Shown here: positions 1-9,092 of the stretch, piece by piece
Layout of the letters: each line of letters begins with the position of its first letter
How positions within the stretch are numbered: position 1 is the first letter of the stretch
Made by a program: the position numbers and the translations under genes
Assembly: GCF_004345665.1 (NCBI RefSeq)
Contig: NZ_SLWR01000019.1
Location: 44,327 to 108,326 of the forward strand
Source: Kribbella antiqua
GTDB lineage: Bacteria > Actinomycetota > Actinomycetes > Propionibacteriales > Kribbellaceae
Reading direction: 5' to 3'
DNA length: 64,000 nucleotides
Notes under the pieces: generated by a model
What the model was told of the DNA's origin: nothing
Database searches by the model: none
Seen by the model: only the letters and a program-made list of their open reading frames with translations

Positions 1-322
1 TGTCGACGGCGCGGAGCTGGCCGATCAGGTCCTCGAGGGCCGCGGCCGGCAGCGCACCGGGCTGGGAGTACAGGACCACGCCGTCACGCACCGCCATCAA
101 AGTCGGGATGGAGCGGATCTGGAACGCCTGCGCCAGCTCCACCTGCTCCTCGGTGTCGACCTTGCCGAAAGTGATGTCCGTGTGCTGCTCGGACGACTTC
201 TCGAACACCGGTCCGAACATCTTGCACGGGCCACACCACTCCGCCCAGAAGTCCACCAGGACGAGACCGTCGCCGCCGACCACCTCGTCGAAGTTCTGCT
301 GGGACAGCTCGACCGTTGCCAC
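1..322 (-). CDS. trxA: thioredoxin (3' end cut by the window)
   Basis: Cytoplasmic disulfide reductase. The GTG start at 322 has a GGAGG ribosome site just upstream, and about 107 codons are visible before the window edge. The active site Trp-Cys-Gly-Pro-Cys lies at residues 29-33, after the conserved strand reading LVDFWAEW. A later IRSIPTL segment carries the cis-proline expected near residue 75. The coding part is of ordinary thioredoxin length up to the cut. Two direct repeats containing CAAGCG(T/C)TTG lie about 80-130 bp upstream and may be promoter or operator elements. The family call is firm. Which thioredoxin paralogue it is cannot be decided from the window. Confidence 0.93.
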   Translation of the reverse strand, partial: MATVELSQQNFDEVVGGDGLVLVDFWAEWCGPCKMFGPVFEKSSEQHTDITFGKVDTEEQVELAQAFQIRSIPTLMAVRDGVVLYSQPGALPAAALEDLIGQLRAVD

Positions 323-402
323 TACAACCTCCGAAGTTAGATGAGTTCAGGGTTTTCAACATCGAGCCATCCGCCGATGTTCCCGCTGGCACGGCGTCGG
401 TC

Positions 403-449
403 GGACAAGCGTTTGACCGGTGGGATTTGGACAAGCGCTTGACCGGCGG
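403..449. repeat. two direct repeats with a CAAGCG(T/C)TTG core
   Basis: Two 21-bp copies reading ggacaagcg(t/c)ttgaccgg start at 403 and 429, 26 bp apart. The second contains the perfect palindrome CAAGCGCTTG. This resembles LacI-family half-site geometry with a central CG, but each copy also contains TTGACC, a good -35 hexamer for plus-strand transcription. The region lies between the thioredoxin start and the end of the aldo/keto reductase gene, so it probably belongs to the thioredoxin promoter. Function is inferred only. Confidence 0.5.
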
Positions 450-510
450 CACGTCGTACCGGCGGGTGACCGGAATGCGGAAAAGCAGGTGTGACCTGGG
501 CCACGTTCGC

Positions 511-1386
511 TCAGATCGGCATGTCCACGAAGGGTGACTGGTAGTCCTTGACCTCTTCGAGAATCGACGCGGCATCCGCTGGCGTCAGGTCGGCTCGCTC
601 GCGCTCCGCGATCACCATCTGCTGCAGCAGCCGGGTCTCGCCGGCCGTCGCCAGGCCAGTGATCTCCGGGTGCCCGTTCAGCAGCCAGGCGGTCGCCGCG
701 GTGACGTAGCGCTGCTCGTCGAACGGGCGGTACCAGGTGTCGTACGTCTTCTCCTCGCCGTCCTGCCAGTTGCGCCGGGCAATCATCTTGATCGTCATCA
801 GCGCGGCGTCGGAGGCCTTGATCGCCTCGACCAGTGCGGCGTAGTCGGCGGCGTACTGCGGATCTGTGGACAACCGGTAGTTGAGCGGCGTGAGCACGCT
901 GTCGAAGTCGAAGCGGCGCAGACCCTCGAGGTGGACCGCGGGAGCTTGCGCGGTGTGACCGGTGATGCCGATGGCCCGGACCAGACCTTCTTCCTTGGCC
1001 CGAATCGCTGCTTCCAGCGAGCCTTTGGTGCCAGTGACCAGGTCGAGATTCTCCAGATCGCACACCGCGTGCATCTGGATCAGGTCGACGTAGTCGGTCT
1101 GGAGACGCTCCAACGATCGGTTGATCTCGGCCCAGGCTTCGTCGTACGTGCGCCGCCCGGTCTTGGTGGCGAGGAAGATGCGGTCCCGGATCTCCGGCAT
1201 CCGCGGACCGAGCCGGAGCTCGGCGTCGCCGTAGTCGGCGGCCACGTCGAAATGATTGATGCCCGCATCGAGGGCTTCCTGGATCGAGGCGTCGGCGCGA
1301 TCCTGGTCGACCGCGCCGAGCGAGGCCGCGCCGTAGATCAGCACCGAGCTGTCGTGTCCGAGTCTGCCCAGTCGGCGAGTTTCCAT
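511..1386 (-). CDS. aldo/keto reductase
   Basis: NAD(P)H-dependent carbonyl reductase of the aldo/keto reductase superfamily, 291 residues, with a TIM-barrel pattern throughout. The catalytic tetrad is visible as Asp47, Tyr52 (FDVAADYG), Lys75 (LATKTG) and His106 (DLIQMHA). The ATG at 1386 is preceded by a purine-rich AGGACC stretch. It stands alone on the minus strand between thioredoxin and the type IV-like cluster, which is transcribed divergently from it. The substrate cannot be predicted. The visible tetrad suggests an active enzyme, unlike the second family member at 24071, which lacks the histidine. Confidence 0.93.
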   Translation of the reverse strand: METRRLGRLGHDSSVLIYGAASLGAVDQDRADASIQEALDAGINHFDVAADYGDAELRLGPRMPEIRDRIFLATKTGRRTYDEAWAEINRSLERLQTDYVDLIQMHAVCDLENLDLVTGTKGSLEAAIRAKEEGLVRAIGITGHTAQAPAVHLEGLRRFDFDSVLTPLNYRLSTDPQYAADYAALVEAIKASDAALMTIKMIARRNWQDGEEKTYDTWYRPFDEQRYVTAATAWLLNGHPEITGLATAGETRLLQQMVIAERERADLTPADAASILEEVKDYQSPFVDMPI

Positions 1387-1804
1387 CCTGGTCCTCCAGG
1401 GGCTAGCAGGGATGCTCCGACCCTATGCCCCGGTTAAGCGGTTTTGACCCCTCGGCACGGGAGAGTTTTCCACAGGTTCAGCCCACGATTCGGTTACTAT
1501 GCGTGATCAGTTGATGCGTTCTTTACCATGTTGTTCGCACGGATATTCGAAACAGTCCGCGGCGTGTGGCATGGTGTGCGCTGCCCGATCGCGCGGGTCG
1601 GGCATGAGAGAGGAGCTATGGCGACGGTACCGAAGGTGTCACGCTTGCCCGGCGAGGGTGACACTGTGCGCGAGGCGGGTAACAGTATGGCTGCGGGGAG
1701 CGATGGTGTATCCGGATCCTGGTCCAAGGACTCCCGGAGGGCAGTTGCTTGCCGTATTGTCCCGGCTACTGTCCGCGTAACTGCTGTCTGAGGGGCGGGT
1801 AGCG
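1387..1804. other. intergenic region upstream of the secretion cluster
   Basis: This is about 418 bp separating the aldo/keto reductase from the secretion genes. It is somewhat less GC-rich than its flanks near 1480-1560, which would suit divergent promoters. I see no RNA gene or clear operator. The only coding candidate is the 57-codon frame at 1618, listed separately. The cluster promoter most likely lies here. Confidence 0.5.
1618..1791 (+). CDS. possible 57-residue small protein
   Basis: A short frame begins with ATG after GAGAGGAGCT, a good ribosome site, and ends 13 bp before the first gene of the secretion cluster. The product is hydrophilic at first and rich in Ser, Gly and Val, and resembles no family I know. 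Its position immediately before the operon could make it a leader or first gene. Codon use is weakly actinobacterial at best. It may equally be untranslated leader sequence with a chance frame. Confidence 0.25.
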   Translation: MATVPKVSRLPGEGDTVREAGNSMAAGSDGVSGSWSKDSRRAVACRIVPATVRVTAV

Positions 1805-3040
1805 ATGAGTTGGTGGCGAACTGTGCTGAATCTGCCGCCAAAAGGTGAGCACTGGTCGGATCAACGCCGTACCAAGAAGCCGGGCAAGGGACGCCCGCAG
1901 AGCACCGCGCCGGAGTGGTGGGCCCACCCCGATGGACCGGTGTCACCCACCCCTCGCCAGGCACAGGGTGTAGCAGCCCAATACTCGGCTCCGCACACTC
2001 CTCCGCCGGCCGGCGGAGTGATGGCTCCGCCTCGTCGTCCGTCCGGTCGTACGCCGGAACCGTCCGGCCAGGCGCACCGGTCACCTGAACGTCTGAAGCA
2101 GCGCCCGTCGCATGGTACGCGCGCGGCCCCCGGACAGGGTCGTGAGGTGCTCGAGCCTGGGCAGACGCCGTGGTCGACCGAGCCGGAGTCCTCGTTCTCC
2201 ACCTGGGCCCGGCGGTTCTTCCGCGGCCTGGTGGTCGTCGTACTGCTGCTGGCCGCGATCAGCGGGGTCCGCTCGTGGATCTGGCCGAACAACACCCCGG
2301 CGAACGTCGTCACCGGGCAATCCAACTTCCCGTCCGACGAGGCCCGCGCGGTCGCGACGAGGTACGCCGTTTCGTATCTCAGCTGGGACGAGGACAACCC
2401 CACCGCCCGGGCGAAGGCGATCGGCCTCGACCTGGCGTCGGGGATGGACACCACCGCGGGCTGGAACGGCAAGGGCAGGCAGGCGGCCAGCCAGGCGTAC
2501 CCGGGTGAGGTGAAGGTCGACTCCAGCGGCGTGGCCGCCGTGGTCGACGTACGCGTGTTGACCCGCTCCTACGTGAAGCGTGGTGCGGCGTGGGCCGCCT
2601 CGTCGGACTCGTGGGTGCGGCTGTCGGTCCCGGTGGCCCGGGCCGCGTCGCGCGTGGTGGTCAGCGGACCGCCGATGTACGTGCCGGACAGCCCGGACGC
2701 GCTGCCGGACAACATGCCCGAGGCCGGCGCCCTGGACGCCGATCTGACCAAGGCGACCGAGGAGGACGCGAAGGCGTTCTTCACGGCGTACGCCGGTGAC
2801 AACCCGTCCGCGGTGACCGCGCCGGGTTCCACGATTCGCGGCCTGGGGGGCCAGGTGAAGTTCGGCGAGCTGAAGGACTGGCAGGTCTTCACCGGCAACG
2901 ACGACGAACGGCAGGCGACTGCCGTCGTCACCTGGGACGGGGCGGGGGACACCACCCTGGACCAGAACTACACGCTCACGTTGAGGCGGACGGTCGCCAC
3001 CGACGGAGCACAGCGATGGCAAGTGGCTGCCGTCGGATGA
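1805..3040 (+). CDS. TcpC-like conjugation/secretion protein
   Basis: 411-residue bitopic membrane protein of the TcpC (Tn916 ORF13) family, the Gram-positive counterpart of VirB8. In the family, tandem NTF2-like domains sit outside the membrane and support assembly of the type IV channel. Here residues 1-130 are proline-, arginine- and glycine-rich and probably disordered. One membrane segment (RGLVVVVLLLAAISGV) lies near 139-158. The rest is a soluble two-part domain ending in a WQVAAVG strand. The ATG follows GGGGCGGG. It is the first confident gene of an eight-gene run that continues with TcpD- and TcpE-like proteins, which strongly supports the assignment. Confidence 0.85.
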   Translation: MSWWRTVLNLPPKGEHWSDQRRTKKPGKGRPQSTAPEWWAHPDGPVSPTPRQAQGVAAQYSAPHTPPPAGGVMAPPRRPSGRTPEPSGQAHRSPERLKQRPSHGTRAAPGQGREVLEPGQTPWSTEPESSFSTWARRFFRGLVVVVLLLAAISGVRSWIWPNNTPANVVTGQSNFPSDEARAVATRYAVSYLSWDEDNPTARAKAIGLDLASGMDTTAGWNGKGRQAASQAYPGEVKVDSSGVAAVVDVRVLTRSYVKRGAAWAASSDSWVRLSVPVARAASRVVVSGPPMYVPDSPDALPDNMPEAGALDADLTKATEEDAKAFFTAYAGDNPSAVTAPGSTIRGLGGQVKFGELKDWQVFTGNDDERQATAVVTWDGAGDTTLDQNYTLTLRRTVATDGAQRWQVAAVG

Positions 3041-3089
3041 CACCAGCAACGAGCCGTCGGATGACCGAGGCAACAAGGGAGACACCGCA

Positions 3090-3377
3090 ATGATGACGCA
3101 CGAACTGGCTGCGAGCGTGGTTCAGCTCGCCGTGCCCATGGCCGACAGCAACGTTCCGACGGGCGCGGATTTCAAGGACTGGGTCCTGGTCATCGCGGGG
3201 AACATCTTCATCGCCATTCTCGTCCTGCGTGCCATCGGGCACTACTTCAAGCGCGAGTGGGGCGAGCTGTTCGGCCACATCGCGGCCGGGGTGCTGGTGG
3301 GCGGGCTGATCTACGCCAACAACCAGACCATCAATGTACTCAAGGGCTTCTGGGGATTGCTGTCCGGAGGTAATTGA
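3090..3377 (+). CDS. TcpD-like small membrane protein
   Basis: 95-residue protein with two hydrophobic helices, near residues 32-48 (VLVIAGNIFIAILVLRA) and 63-82 (HIAAGVLVGGLIYANN). Size and pattern fit the TcpD family encoded between tcpC and tcpE in Gram-positive conjugation clusters. Its role in the channel is not well defined. The start is the first of two adjacent ATG codons, after AAGGGAG. The stop overlaps the next start in TGATG, which indicates translational coupling. The family call rests on size, topology and neighbours more than on diagnostic residues. Confidence 0.75.
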   Translation: MMTHELAASVVQLAVPMADSNVPTGADFKDWVLVIAGNIFIAILVLRAIGHYFKREWGELFGHIAAGVLVGGLIYANNQTINVLKGFWGLLSGGN

Positions 3378-3961
3378 TGCGCGTCGGCCGTACCCTGACC
3401 CACCACTTCGAGATCGAGACCCGGCAGTACGACCTGCTCGGCATCGACCTCGGAGAAGGCGCCCGGCGCCGGATGATCATCTTCGGTGCGGTGATCATCG
3501 TGCTCTGGGTCGCTCTGCTCATCCCGTTCCTCGGGGTGCCCAAGAAGCCCACCGTCAGCCTGTACATCGTCCCGCCGTTCGTGATCACCGCGTTCGGCTG
3601 GCGACCCGGTAAGTTCCACGAACGCCGCCGCCGCGTGACCGAATGGGCGCTCGCCGTCCGCTACGCGTTGCGCGCCCACCGCCCGATCATCGGACTCGGC
3701 GCGCGGGCCGCCGACAAGACGGAGTACTTGCCATGGCGTGAGCGCGTCGCGACCCAGAAGGTGGCCAACCTGGCCAAGGCCAGAGTGACACCGGAGTGGG
3801 ATCGCGAGGTCGTGGTGGAGCTGGATCCGAGGGTCCGCGCCGGCGCGGACATCACCGTGAACCAGCGTGCCCGCCTGCTCGGGGCGGACCACGTACAGCG
3901 GGTCAGTCGCAGGACGTCGTCTTCTGGGCTCGGTCGATCGGAGAGGAAGGGGCACGGATGA
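3377..3961 (+). CDS. TcpE-like membrane protein
   Basis: 194-residue protein of the TcpE family. It opens with a short cytoplasmic HHFEIETRQYDLLG segment, then two close membrane helices around residues 35-75, separated by a loop containing VPKKP. A basic cytoplasmic tail follows. In characterised Gram-positive conjugation systems TcpE recruits partners to the channel. I chose the ATG at 3377, which overlaps the preceding stop and has GGAGG 8 bp upstream. The gene's own stop overlaps the next start in ATGA. Gene order C-D-E-ATPase matches Tn916/pCW3-type clusters. Confidence 0.82.
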   Translation: MRVGRTLTHHFEIETRQYDLLGIDLGEGARRRMIIFGAVIIVLWVALLIPFLGVPKKPTVSLYIVPPFVITAFGWRPGKFHERRRRVTEWALAVRYALRAHRPIIGLGARAADKTEYLPWRERVATQKVANLAKARVTPEWDREVVVELDPRVRAGADITVNQRARLLGADHVQRVSRRTSSSGLGRSERKGHG

Positions 3962-6900
3962 AGATCGCTGACAAGCTCCTGAACCTGGTGGGCGTCGGCC
4001 GCGAGCGCGGCCTGCCGCCCCCGCGTCTTGTTGCCATCGCCGATGGCCTGCTCGTCACCGAACGCAGCGCCGAGGCGTGGTTCCTGATCTCGGTGGCGAA
4101 CACCGACCTGGCGACCGAGGCCGAGCAGGACGCCGCCCTGGACGCCGCGGTGAGCGCCGCCGCGACCATCCTCGGCGACCGGCTCAGCCACCTGAAGGTG
4201 GTCTGGGGCCGCTCGACCGGTCAGGACTACATCGACTCCGTGGCCGGCCACTACCGGCTCGGCGACCACGACGCCTGGGCCCAGACCCGGGCCGACCGGA
4301 TCGACGAGATGCGGATGCCCGAGCGGTACGTCGCTCTCGGCGTACATCTGTCGGACCGCGACCCACGCGCCACGGCCCAGGTCCGCGGTTCCATCAGTGA
4401 CGCCCTGGGTACGACGTCCTGGCGGGTGAGCGCTCGTGAGCTCGCCCACCTCGACGAGCGGGTCCGCAAGCTGGCCCGGCAGCTCGGGTCCACCGTCTGG
4501 CGGGCGCACACCGCGCCGGCCGAGGTGATCTCCTGGCTGATCAGCCGCGAGATGCACCGCGGTGCTGTCGCGGCTCCACGCCGAGGCCTGATCACCGGTG
4601 CGTCCCTGGCCCGGCTCACGTCCGGCCGGGTGGTTCCGTACACCGACCACCTGCGCATCTACGACACGCGTGGGCAGATCGCGGCGTACACGACTGTGCT
4701 CGCGATGACCGACTTCCCCGAAGAGCTCGAGACGCCGGGCGCGGGGGAGTGGCTGCGCACGCTGTCCGAGATCAAGGCGATCGACGACGACGGCGACGAG
4801 ATCGACGTCACCGTCGAGGCGTCCGTCCGGTTCCGGGTGCTGACCAAGAAGACGGCCCGGCACCTGGTCGACGAGACCCGCAAGAGCGCCAAGGAACAAC
4901 GAAGGTCCGCCGCCAAGGGCACCGCGGAGGAGACCGCCGACGAGATCGTCGAGACCGAACGCATCATGCGTGAGGTCAAGCGCGACATCAACCGGAGCGG
5001 TCTGACCCTGGTCGAGGACCACCCACGCCTGCTGGTCAGCGCGGACACCCGCGAGGACCTGGAGACGTACATCGACGCCGTCATCGCGCACTACGCCGAC
5101 CGCGGCATCACCGTCGCCGTCGGCGCCGACGAGCAGCGCGACCTCTGGCTGGAATCCTTGCCAGGCGACCAGTTGCGGGTTCCCGACCTCGGGCATGTGC
5201 GGGAGTCGACCGCTTTCTTCGGGTCCTGGTTCTGGGGCGGCGCGTCCATCGGTGACGCGACCGGTCCTGCGATCGGGTATCTGACCGGGTCCACGCCTGG
5301 TCTGGTGCGCTTCGACGCTGCAGCCGGTTCTGCTCTTGGCGACGCGACTACGACGTTGTTCTTGGGTCGGTCCGGTCGAGGCAAGACGACTGCCGCGATG
5401 CTCGGTGGTTTGGATAGTGCCTTTGCCGGTGCCTGGGTTCCTTTGCTTGACCTGAAGGGCGACGCTGCCGGCGTATCCGCGGTTGCTGCGGAGTACGGCG
5501 TACCGACTGCTGTCATCGAGATCACGGCTCAGTTCTCTGGTGCTGCAGACCTCTTGCGTGTTCTGCCTGTCGATGATGCTTTGCTGCAGGCGCCTTCGCA
5601 GCTGATGTTGCTGCTGCCTCCGCATCTGCGTGGTGCGGCTGAGGCTCCTGTCGTCGCCGCGACGCGAGCTGAGATCCAGTCACCTGATCCCTCGTCGTGG
5701 GGTGTCATCCAGCGGCTGTGTGCGTCTGACTCGGAGACGGTGCGGACCGTTGGATTCGCGCTGCGGGACCTGGTCGAGACTGGTCTTGGTTCGGTCGTTG
5801 CAGGTCCTCCTTCAGGCTTGTCGTCGTTGACCACGAACCCGGGGTTGTGGGTCGTGCAGATGCCGGGCCTGACCTTGCCGTCGCCCGAGTCGGCGCCGGA
5901 GTCCTGGTCGCCGATCGAACGTGTCGGAATGGCCTGCCTGCGCGGCTGCCTCGCCTGGATGGTCCGTACGACGGGCCGCCGCGAGTTCCGCGGGCGCTCC
6001 AAGGTCGTCATCGTGCCTGAGGTCCATTTGCTGACGAAGACGCCCGACGGCGCGTCCTTCCTCGACTACATCGCCCGTGTCGGCCGTGCCCTCGGCGCCT
6101 CGCTGGTGCTGGACACGCAGGACCCGGCTTCGATCCTGAAGCTCCCGGGTCTGGTCGAGCAGATCACCACTCTGTTCGCCTTCAGCCTCCGCTCGCGCGA
6201 GCAGGTCGACTCGTTGCTCGAGCTGCTTGGGCGGCCGCAGACTCCGCCGTACCAGACCCTGGTCCGCGGCATCAACACCGCCGCCAACGGCAAGAGCATC
6301 CGCCACGGCCACTGCATCATGCGCGACCGCTGGGACGAAGTAGCCACCGTCCAGATCGACATCCCCAGCGAGCGCGTCGCCGAACTCCTCCGCACCACCC
6401 CGGAATCCGAGCACGCCGCCACCGAACCCACCCAACCCATCCTCCCGGCGTACGAAGAAGACCCCTTCGCCGACGACGACTACGAAGACCTCCCCACCCC
6501 CGCCGCCACCGCCACAGCCCAAGCCGAAGCCCACACCGCCGAACCGTCCCCCGTCGCCGCCCATGAGGCGGAGACCTACGAGGCAAGGGCGGCCTACGAG
6601 CCTGGGGCGGCTCACGAGGCAAGGGCGGCCCACGAGCCTGGGGCGGCTTACGAGGGCGGCGCGGCCTACGAAGCAGGGGCGGCATACGAGGCGAGGTCGG
6701 CCTACGAGCCTGGGCCGCCTTCCGAGGCCCACCCGGCTCCCCAGGCACCACCGGCGCCGGCCCAGACACCTGCCCCGACCCAGGCAGCACACGCGCCCAC
6801 TCAGACGCCACCGGCGCCCCCTCGGGCACCATCCGCATCCGAGCCAGTATCCCAGCACAACGGCTACGCGGACTATGCCACCGGAGCCGAGCGAAGCGAA

Positions 6901-7089
6901 GGCGCCCACCGCGAAAACGGCCAGGACCACCACCACCCCCTCCGCTACGAATCCCCGATCGGCCCCGACGAGGTCTACGACCAAGAAGCCGACGAAGCCG
7001 CCTACAACGAAGCCATGTACAACGGCTACGAAGACCCCCAACCACCCCCAGCCCCCAACGGCTCCCCCAACAAGGAGCACGTCGCATGA
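3958..7089 (+). CDS. VirB4/TcpF-like secretion ATPase with a repeat-containing tail
   Basis: 1043-residue cytoplasmic AAA-type ATPase presumed to power the type IV-like channel. The ATG at 3958 overlaps the tcpE-like stop (ATGA) and has GGAAGG upstream; longer frames upstream run inside the previous gene. Walker A is GRSGRGKTT near residue 470 and a Walker-B-like KVVIVPEVHLL lies near 683. N-terminal residues 1-430 hold the VirB4-type all-alpha/beta domain. After about residue 830 the sequence becomes acidic, then proline-rich, and contains eight 6-residue repeats at 874-921. That tail is unusual for the family and may bind partners. The ATPase call is firm. The identity of the transported substrate is unknown. 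Confidence 0.88.
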   Translation: MKIADKLLNLVGVGRERGLPPPRLVAIADGLLVTERSAEAWFLISVANTDLATEAEQDAALDAAVSAAATILGDRLSHLKVVWGRSTGQDYIDSVAGHYRLGDHDAWAQTRADRIDEMRMPERYVALGVHLSDRDPRATAQVRGSISDALGTTSWRVSARELAHLDERVRKLARQLGSTVWRAHTAPAEVISWLISREMHRGAVAAPRRGLITGASLARLTSGRVVPYTDHLRIYDTRGQIAAYTTVLAMTDFPEELETPGAGEWLRTLSEIKAIDDDGDEIDVTVEASVRFRVLTKKTARHLVDETRKSAKEQRRSAAKGTAEETADEIVETERIMREVKRDINRSGLTLVEDHPRLLVSADTREDLETYIDAVIAHYADRGITVAVGADEQRDLWLESLPGDQLRVPDLGHVRESTAFFGSWFWGGASIGDATGPAIGYLTGSTPGLVRFDAAAGSALGDATTTLFLGRSGRGKTTAAMLGGLDSAFAGAWVPLLDLKGDAAGVSAVAAEYGVPTAVIEITAQFSGAADLLRVLPVDDALLQAPSQLMLLLPPHLRGAAEAPVVAATRAEIQSPDPSSWGVIQRLCASDSETVRTVGFALRDLVETGLGSVVAGPPSGLSSLTTNPGLWVVQMPGLTLPSPESAPESWSPIERVGMACLRGCLAWMVRTTGRREFRGRSKVVIVPEVHLLTKTPDGASFLDYIARVGRALGASLVLDTQDPASILKLPGLVEQITTLFAFSLRSREQVDSLLELLGRPQTPPYQTLVRGINTAANGKSIRHGHCIMRDRWDEVATVQIDIPSERVAELLRTTPESEHAATEPTQPILPAYEEDPFADDDYEDLPTPAATATAQAEAHTAEPSPVAAHEAETYEARAAYEPGAAHEARAAHEPGAAYEGGAAYEAGAAYEARSAYEPGPPSEAHPAPQAPPAPAQTPAPTQAAHAPTQTPPAPPRAPSASEPVSQHNGYADYATGAERSEGAHRENGQDHHHPLRYESPIGPDEVYDQEADEAAYNEAMYNGYEDPQPPPAPNGSPNKEHVA
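6577..6720 (+). repeat. eight in-frame 18-bp repeats in the ATPase tail
   Basis: Eight consecutive 18-bp units encode (Y/H)E(A/P/G)(R/G)(A/S/P)(A/P). They fill residues 874-921 of the secretion ATPase. The units differ mostly by codon or single-residue changes. Slippage-driven length change would stay in frame, so the tail length probably varies between strains. Confidence 0.85.
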
Positions 7090-9086
7090 CCTGGTCCCGC
7101 CGTCTCCGCACGGCGACCACCGTCCTCTGCGTCTCCTTCATCCTCACCGCCCAACTAGCCCTCGCCGCCGACCCCAACCAAGGCCCAACCAACCCAACGG
7201 GCTTCGGCGACCTCCTCCCAACCCCAGACCTGACCCACGGCGACACCAGAACCCTCTTCGAGCAGTACAGCCCGATGGTCTACGGTCTGGACTTCGAGAG
7301 AAGCATTCGCGATCCGATGGAAGCCGTGTTCAACGGCTACGCACATATCGTGATGATGTACATCGTCGCCATCACGCGCGGTGCCATATCAGTGGGCTGG
7401 TGGCTCTTCTCGTTCACAGACGTTAAGCCGCTCACCGACGCGACCTCGGCATCTATCGGTGCAACTAGCACGCAGTTGGTTGGCTGGCTGCTGCCGTCAG
7501 CGCTGGCCTTTGGCGCGGTCGCGGCGTACACGCAACGCAAGACCACCGGCAGCGCATTGGGACAGCTCGCTTGGGTTTTCGTTGCCGGCGTCCTCAGCAT
7601 CAGCTTCGCTGTTGCCCCGGCTACTTGGTTGCGTGGAGTCGACGGTGCCCGTCAGATGGGCGCGGGTGCAATCATGACGGCGTCAGCCGACGCTATGGGG
7701 CCAACGATGCAGAGTCCCATTGCGTGGCCGGAGCCCGGCTTCACTGGGACCGCGAGGGATACCTTGCTGAGGAAGTCCGCCGATGCAAGTTGGCGAGGAT
7801 TCGCCGTTACGCCGTGGTGCATTGCTGAGTTCGGGTCACTCCAAGCGTGCGGGCGGTACGGCAAGGGAATGCTCGACGCCGGGACGGACGCGGACGCGAG
7901 GCAAAAGTACATTGACTCCGTCGTTGCTCCGGCAGAGGGCGGCGGTGACGCCCCCACGGTCAAGTGGGCGAAGGGTGACAATGCATTCGGCCGCATCGCC
8001 GTGGTTATGTTGGCCGCCATCGCGGCAACATTGTTTGCGTTTCTCAACATCTCGCTGGCCTTCACCGCTTTGATGGCCTTTGTGGGCTGCTTGTTGCTCC
8101 TTGTTGTTGGGGTGTTCTTTGCCTGTCTGTGGATCATCCCGGGGCGGACGAGGCAGTGGGGACTCAACTGGTTCGAGGCTTTGGTCGGTCTAGTGCTGCA
8201 GTCGTTCCTTGCGATGCTGGTATTTGGTACCGCCCTCACCCTCGTCACTGCCGTTTTCAGCCTGACCGGAGTTCTTGGTTGGCTTCCGGTGTCCGGACTC
8301 GCTATTGCCGTATTGATCGCCGGCTTCAGACTGCGCAGGCTGCTGGACAATCTGACCTCGATGATGCGACCTGGTTCCGGCAGCATTTTGCTAGGCGGCT
8401 TGGCTCGTCGAGGTGCTCTCGGGGTAGCCAGGCGAATGATCGGCGCACTCGGCAGCCGAAGCGCCGCGCCGGCACTTACCGAACGCAAGAAGGGGAGCCT
8501 GGTTCCGGACTCCAGTCCGCAGCACGTCTCGTCGGTGCGGGTGTATCGGCAGGCGCCTGCAGTTGGGTCCTTGGGCAGGGCGTCTGCGGGATCCACGCCG
8601 TACGAGCTGACCACTGGCGCCGAGCGGCGGCGGGCTGAGGGAGCCGGATCGCCAACTGGAGCGGGGCCCGGTGGGCAGCATGCTGCTGGTGAGGGGGTTC
8701 GGGCGGCTGGTGTCGGTGGGCCTCGTAGTACCTCTGCGGTCAACCTCGCACGTGCTCGCGCCCAGTCGAAGGCTGAGGGACGCCGGACGATCTCTGTCAC
8801 AGCCGCCAATGTCGCGCCTGGCGGAGGCTCGGGAGGTTCGCGAAGTGCCTCGGTGGAGAGGCAGAAGGCCCGGCATTCCCGGCGCCCGGCGCCGGCACCG
8901 TCGTCGGTGAACGAGGTGCGGTACGAGCCGAGGGTGGTGCATACGCATTCGGCCAGCCTTCGCGAGGGTCCGCCGAAGGGTCAGCGCGCGCGGCGCAAGT
9001 CGCCTGCGCCGCAGGCGCGACGGTTCCGCGAGTACTCCGCGTTCACGAAGGACGGCGTGACCGTACACGTGCCGACGCGCAGGTGA
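7086..9086 (+). CDS. VirB6-like polytopic secretion membrane protein
   Basis: 666-residue protein overlapping the ATPase stop by ATGA. It starts with a signal-like helix (residues 9-28), followed by several membrane segments between about 75 and 430, including a long hydrophobic pair near 300-355. From about 450 to the end it is a basic, Ser/Arg/Gly-rich cytoplasmic or disordered tail. Topology, size and position after the ATPase fit the VirB6/TrbL/TcpH-type inner-membrane channel subunit. Sequence motifs are not diagnostic, so this is assignment by architecture and context. The gene lies in the same strand-run as its neighbours and probably in one transcript. Confidence 0.75.
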   Translation: MTWSRRLRTATTVLCVSFILTAQLALAADPNQGPTNPTGFGDLLPTPDLTHGDTRTLFEQYSPMVYGLDFERSIRDPMEAVFNGYAHIVMMYIVAITRGAISVGWWLFSFTDVKPLTDATSASIGATSTQLVGWLLPSALAFGAVAAYTQRKTTGSALGQLAWVFVAGVLSISFAVAPATWLRGVDGARQMGAGAIMTASADAMGPTMQSPIAWPEPGFTGTARDTLLRKSADASWRGFAVTPWCIAEFGSLQACGRYGKGMLDAGTDADARQKYIDSVVAPAEGGGDAPTVKWAKGDNAFGRIAVVMLAAIAATLFAFLNISLAFTALMAFVGCLLLLVVGVFFACLWIIPGRTRQWGLNWFEALVGLVLQSFLAMLVFGTALTLVTAVFSLTGVLGWLPVSGLAIAVLIAGFRLRRLLDNLTSMMRPGSGSILLGGLARRGALGVARRMIGALGSRSAAPALTERKKGSLVPDSSPQHVSSVRVYRQAPAVGSLGRASAGSTPYELTTGAERRRAEGAGSPTGAGPGGQHAAGEGVRAAGVGGPRSTSAVNLARARAQSKAEGRRTISVTAANVAPGGGSGGSRSASVERQKARHSRRPAPAPSSVNEVRYEPRVVHTHSASLREGPPKGQRARRKSPAPQARRFREYSAFTKDGVTVHVPTRR

Positions 9087-9092
9087 TAGCGG

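Noticed and set aside
3796..3957. 54-codon N-terminal extension of the secretion ATPase
   Set aside because: It runs inside the TcpE-like gene in another frame. The ATG at 3958 has a ribosome site and an ATGA overlap.
3661..5625. Long minus-strand open frame opposite the ATPase gene
   Set aside because: It mirrors GC-rich plus-strand codons, shows no family resemblance and has no ribosome site.
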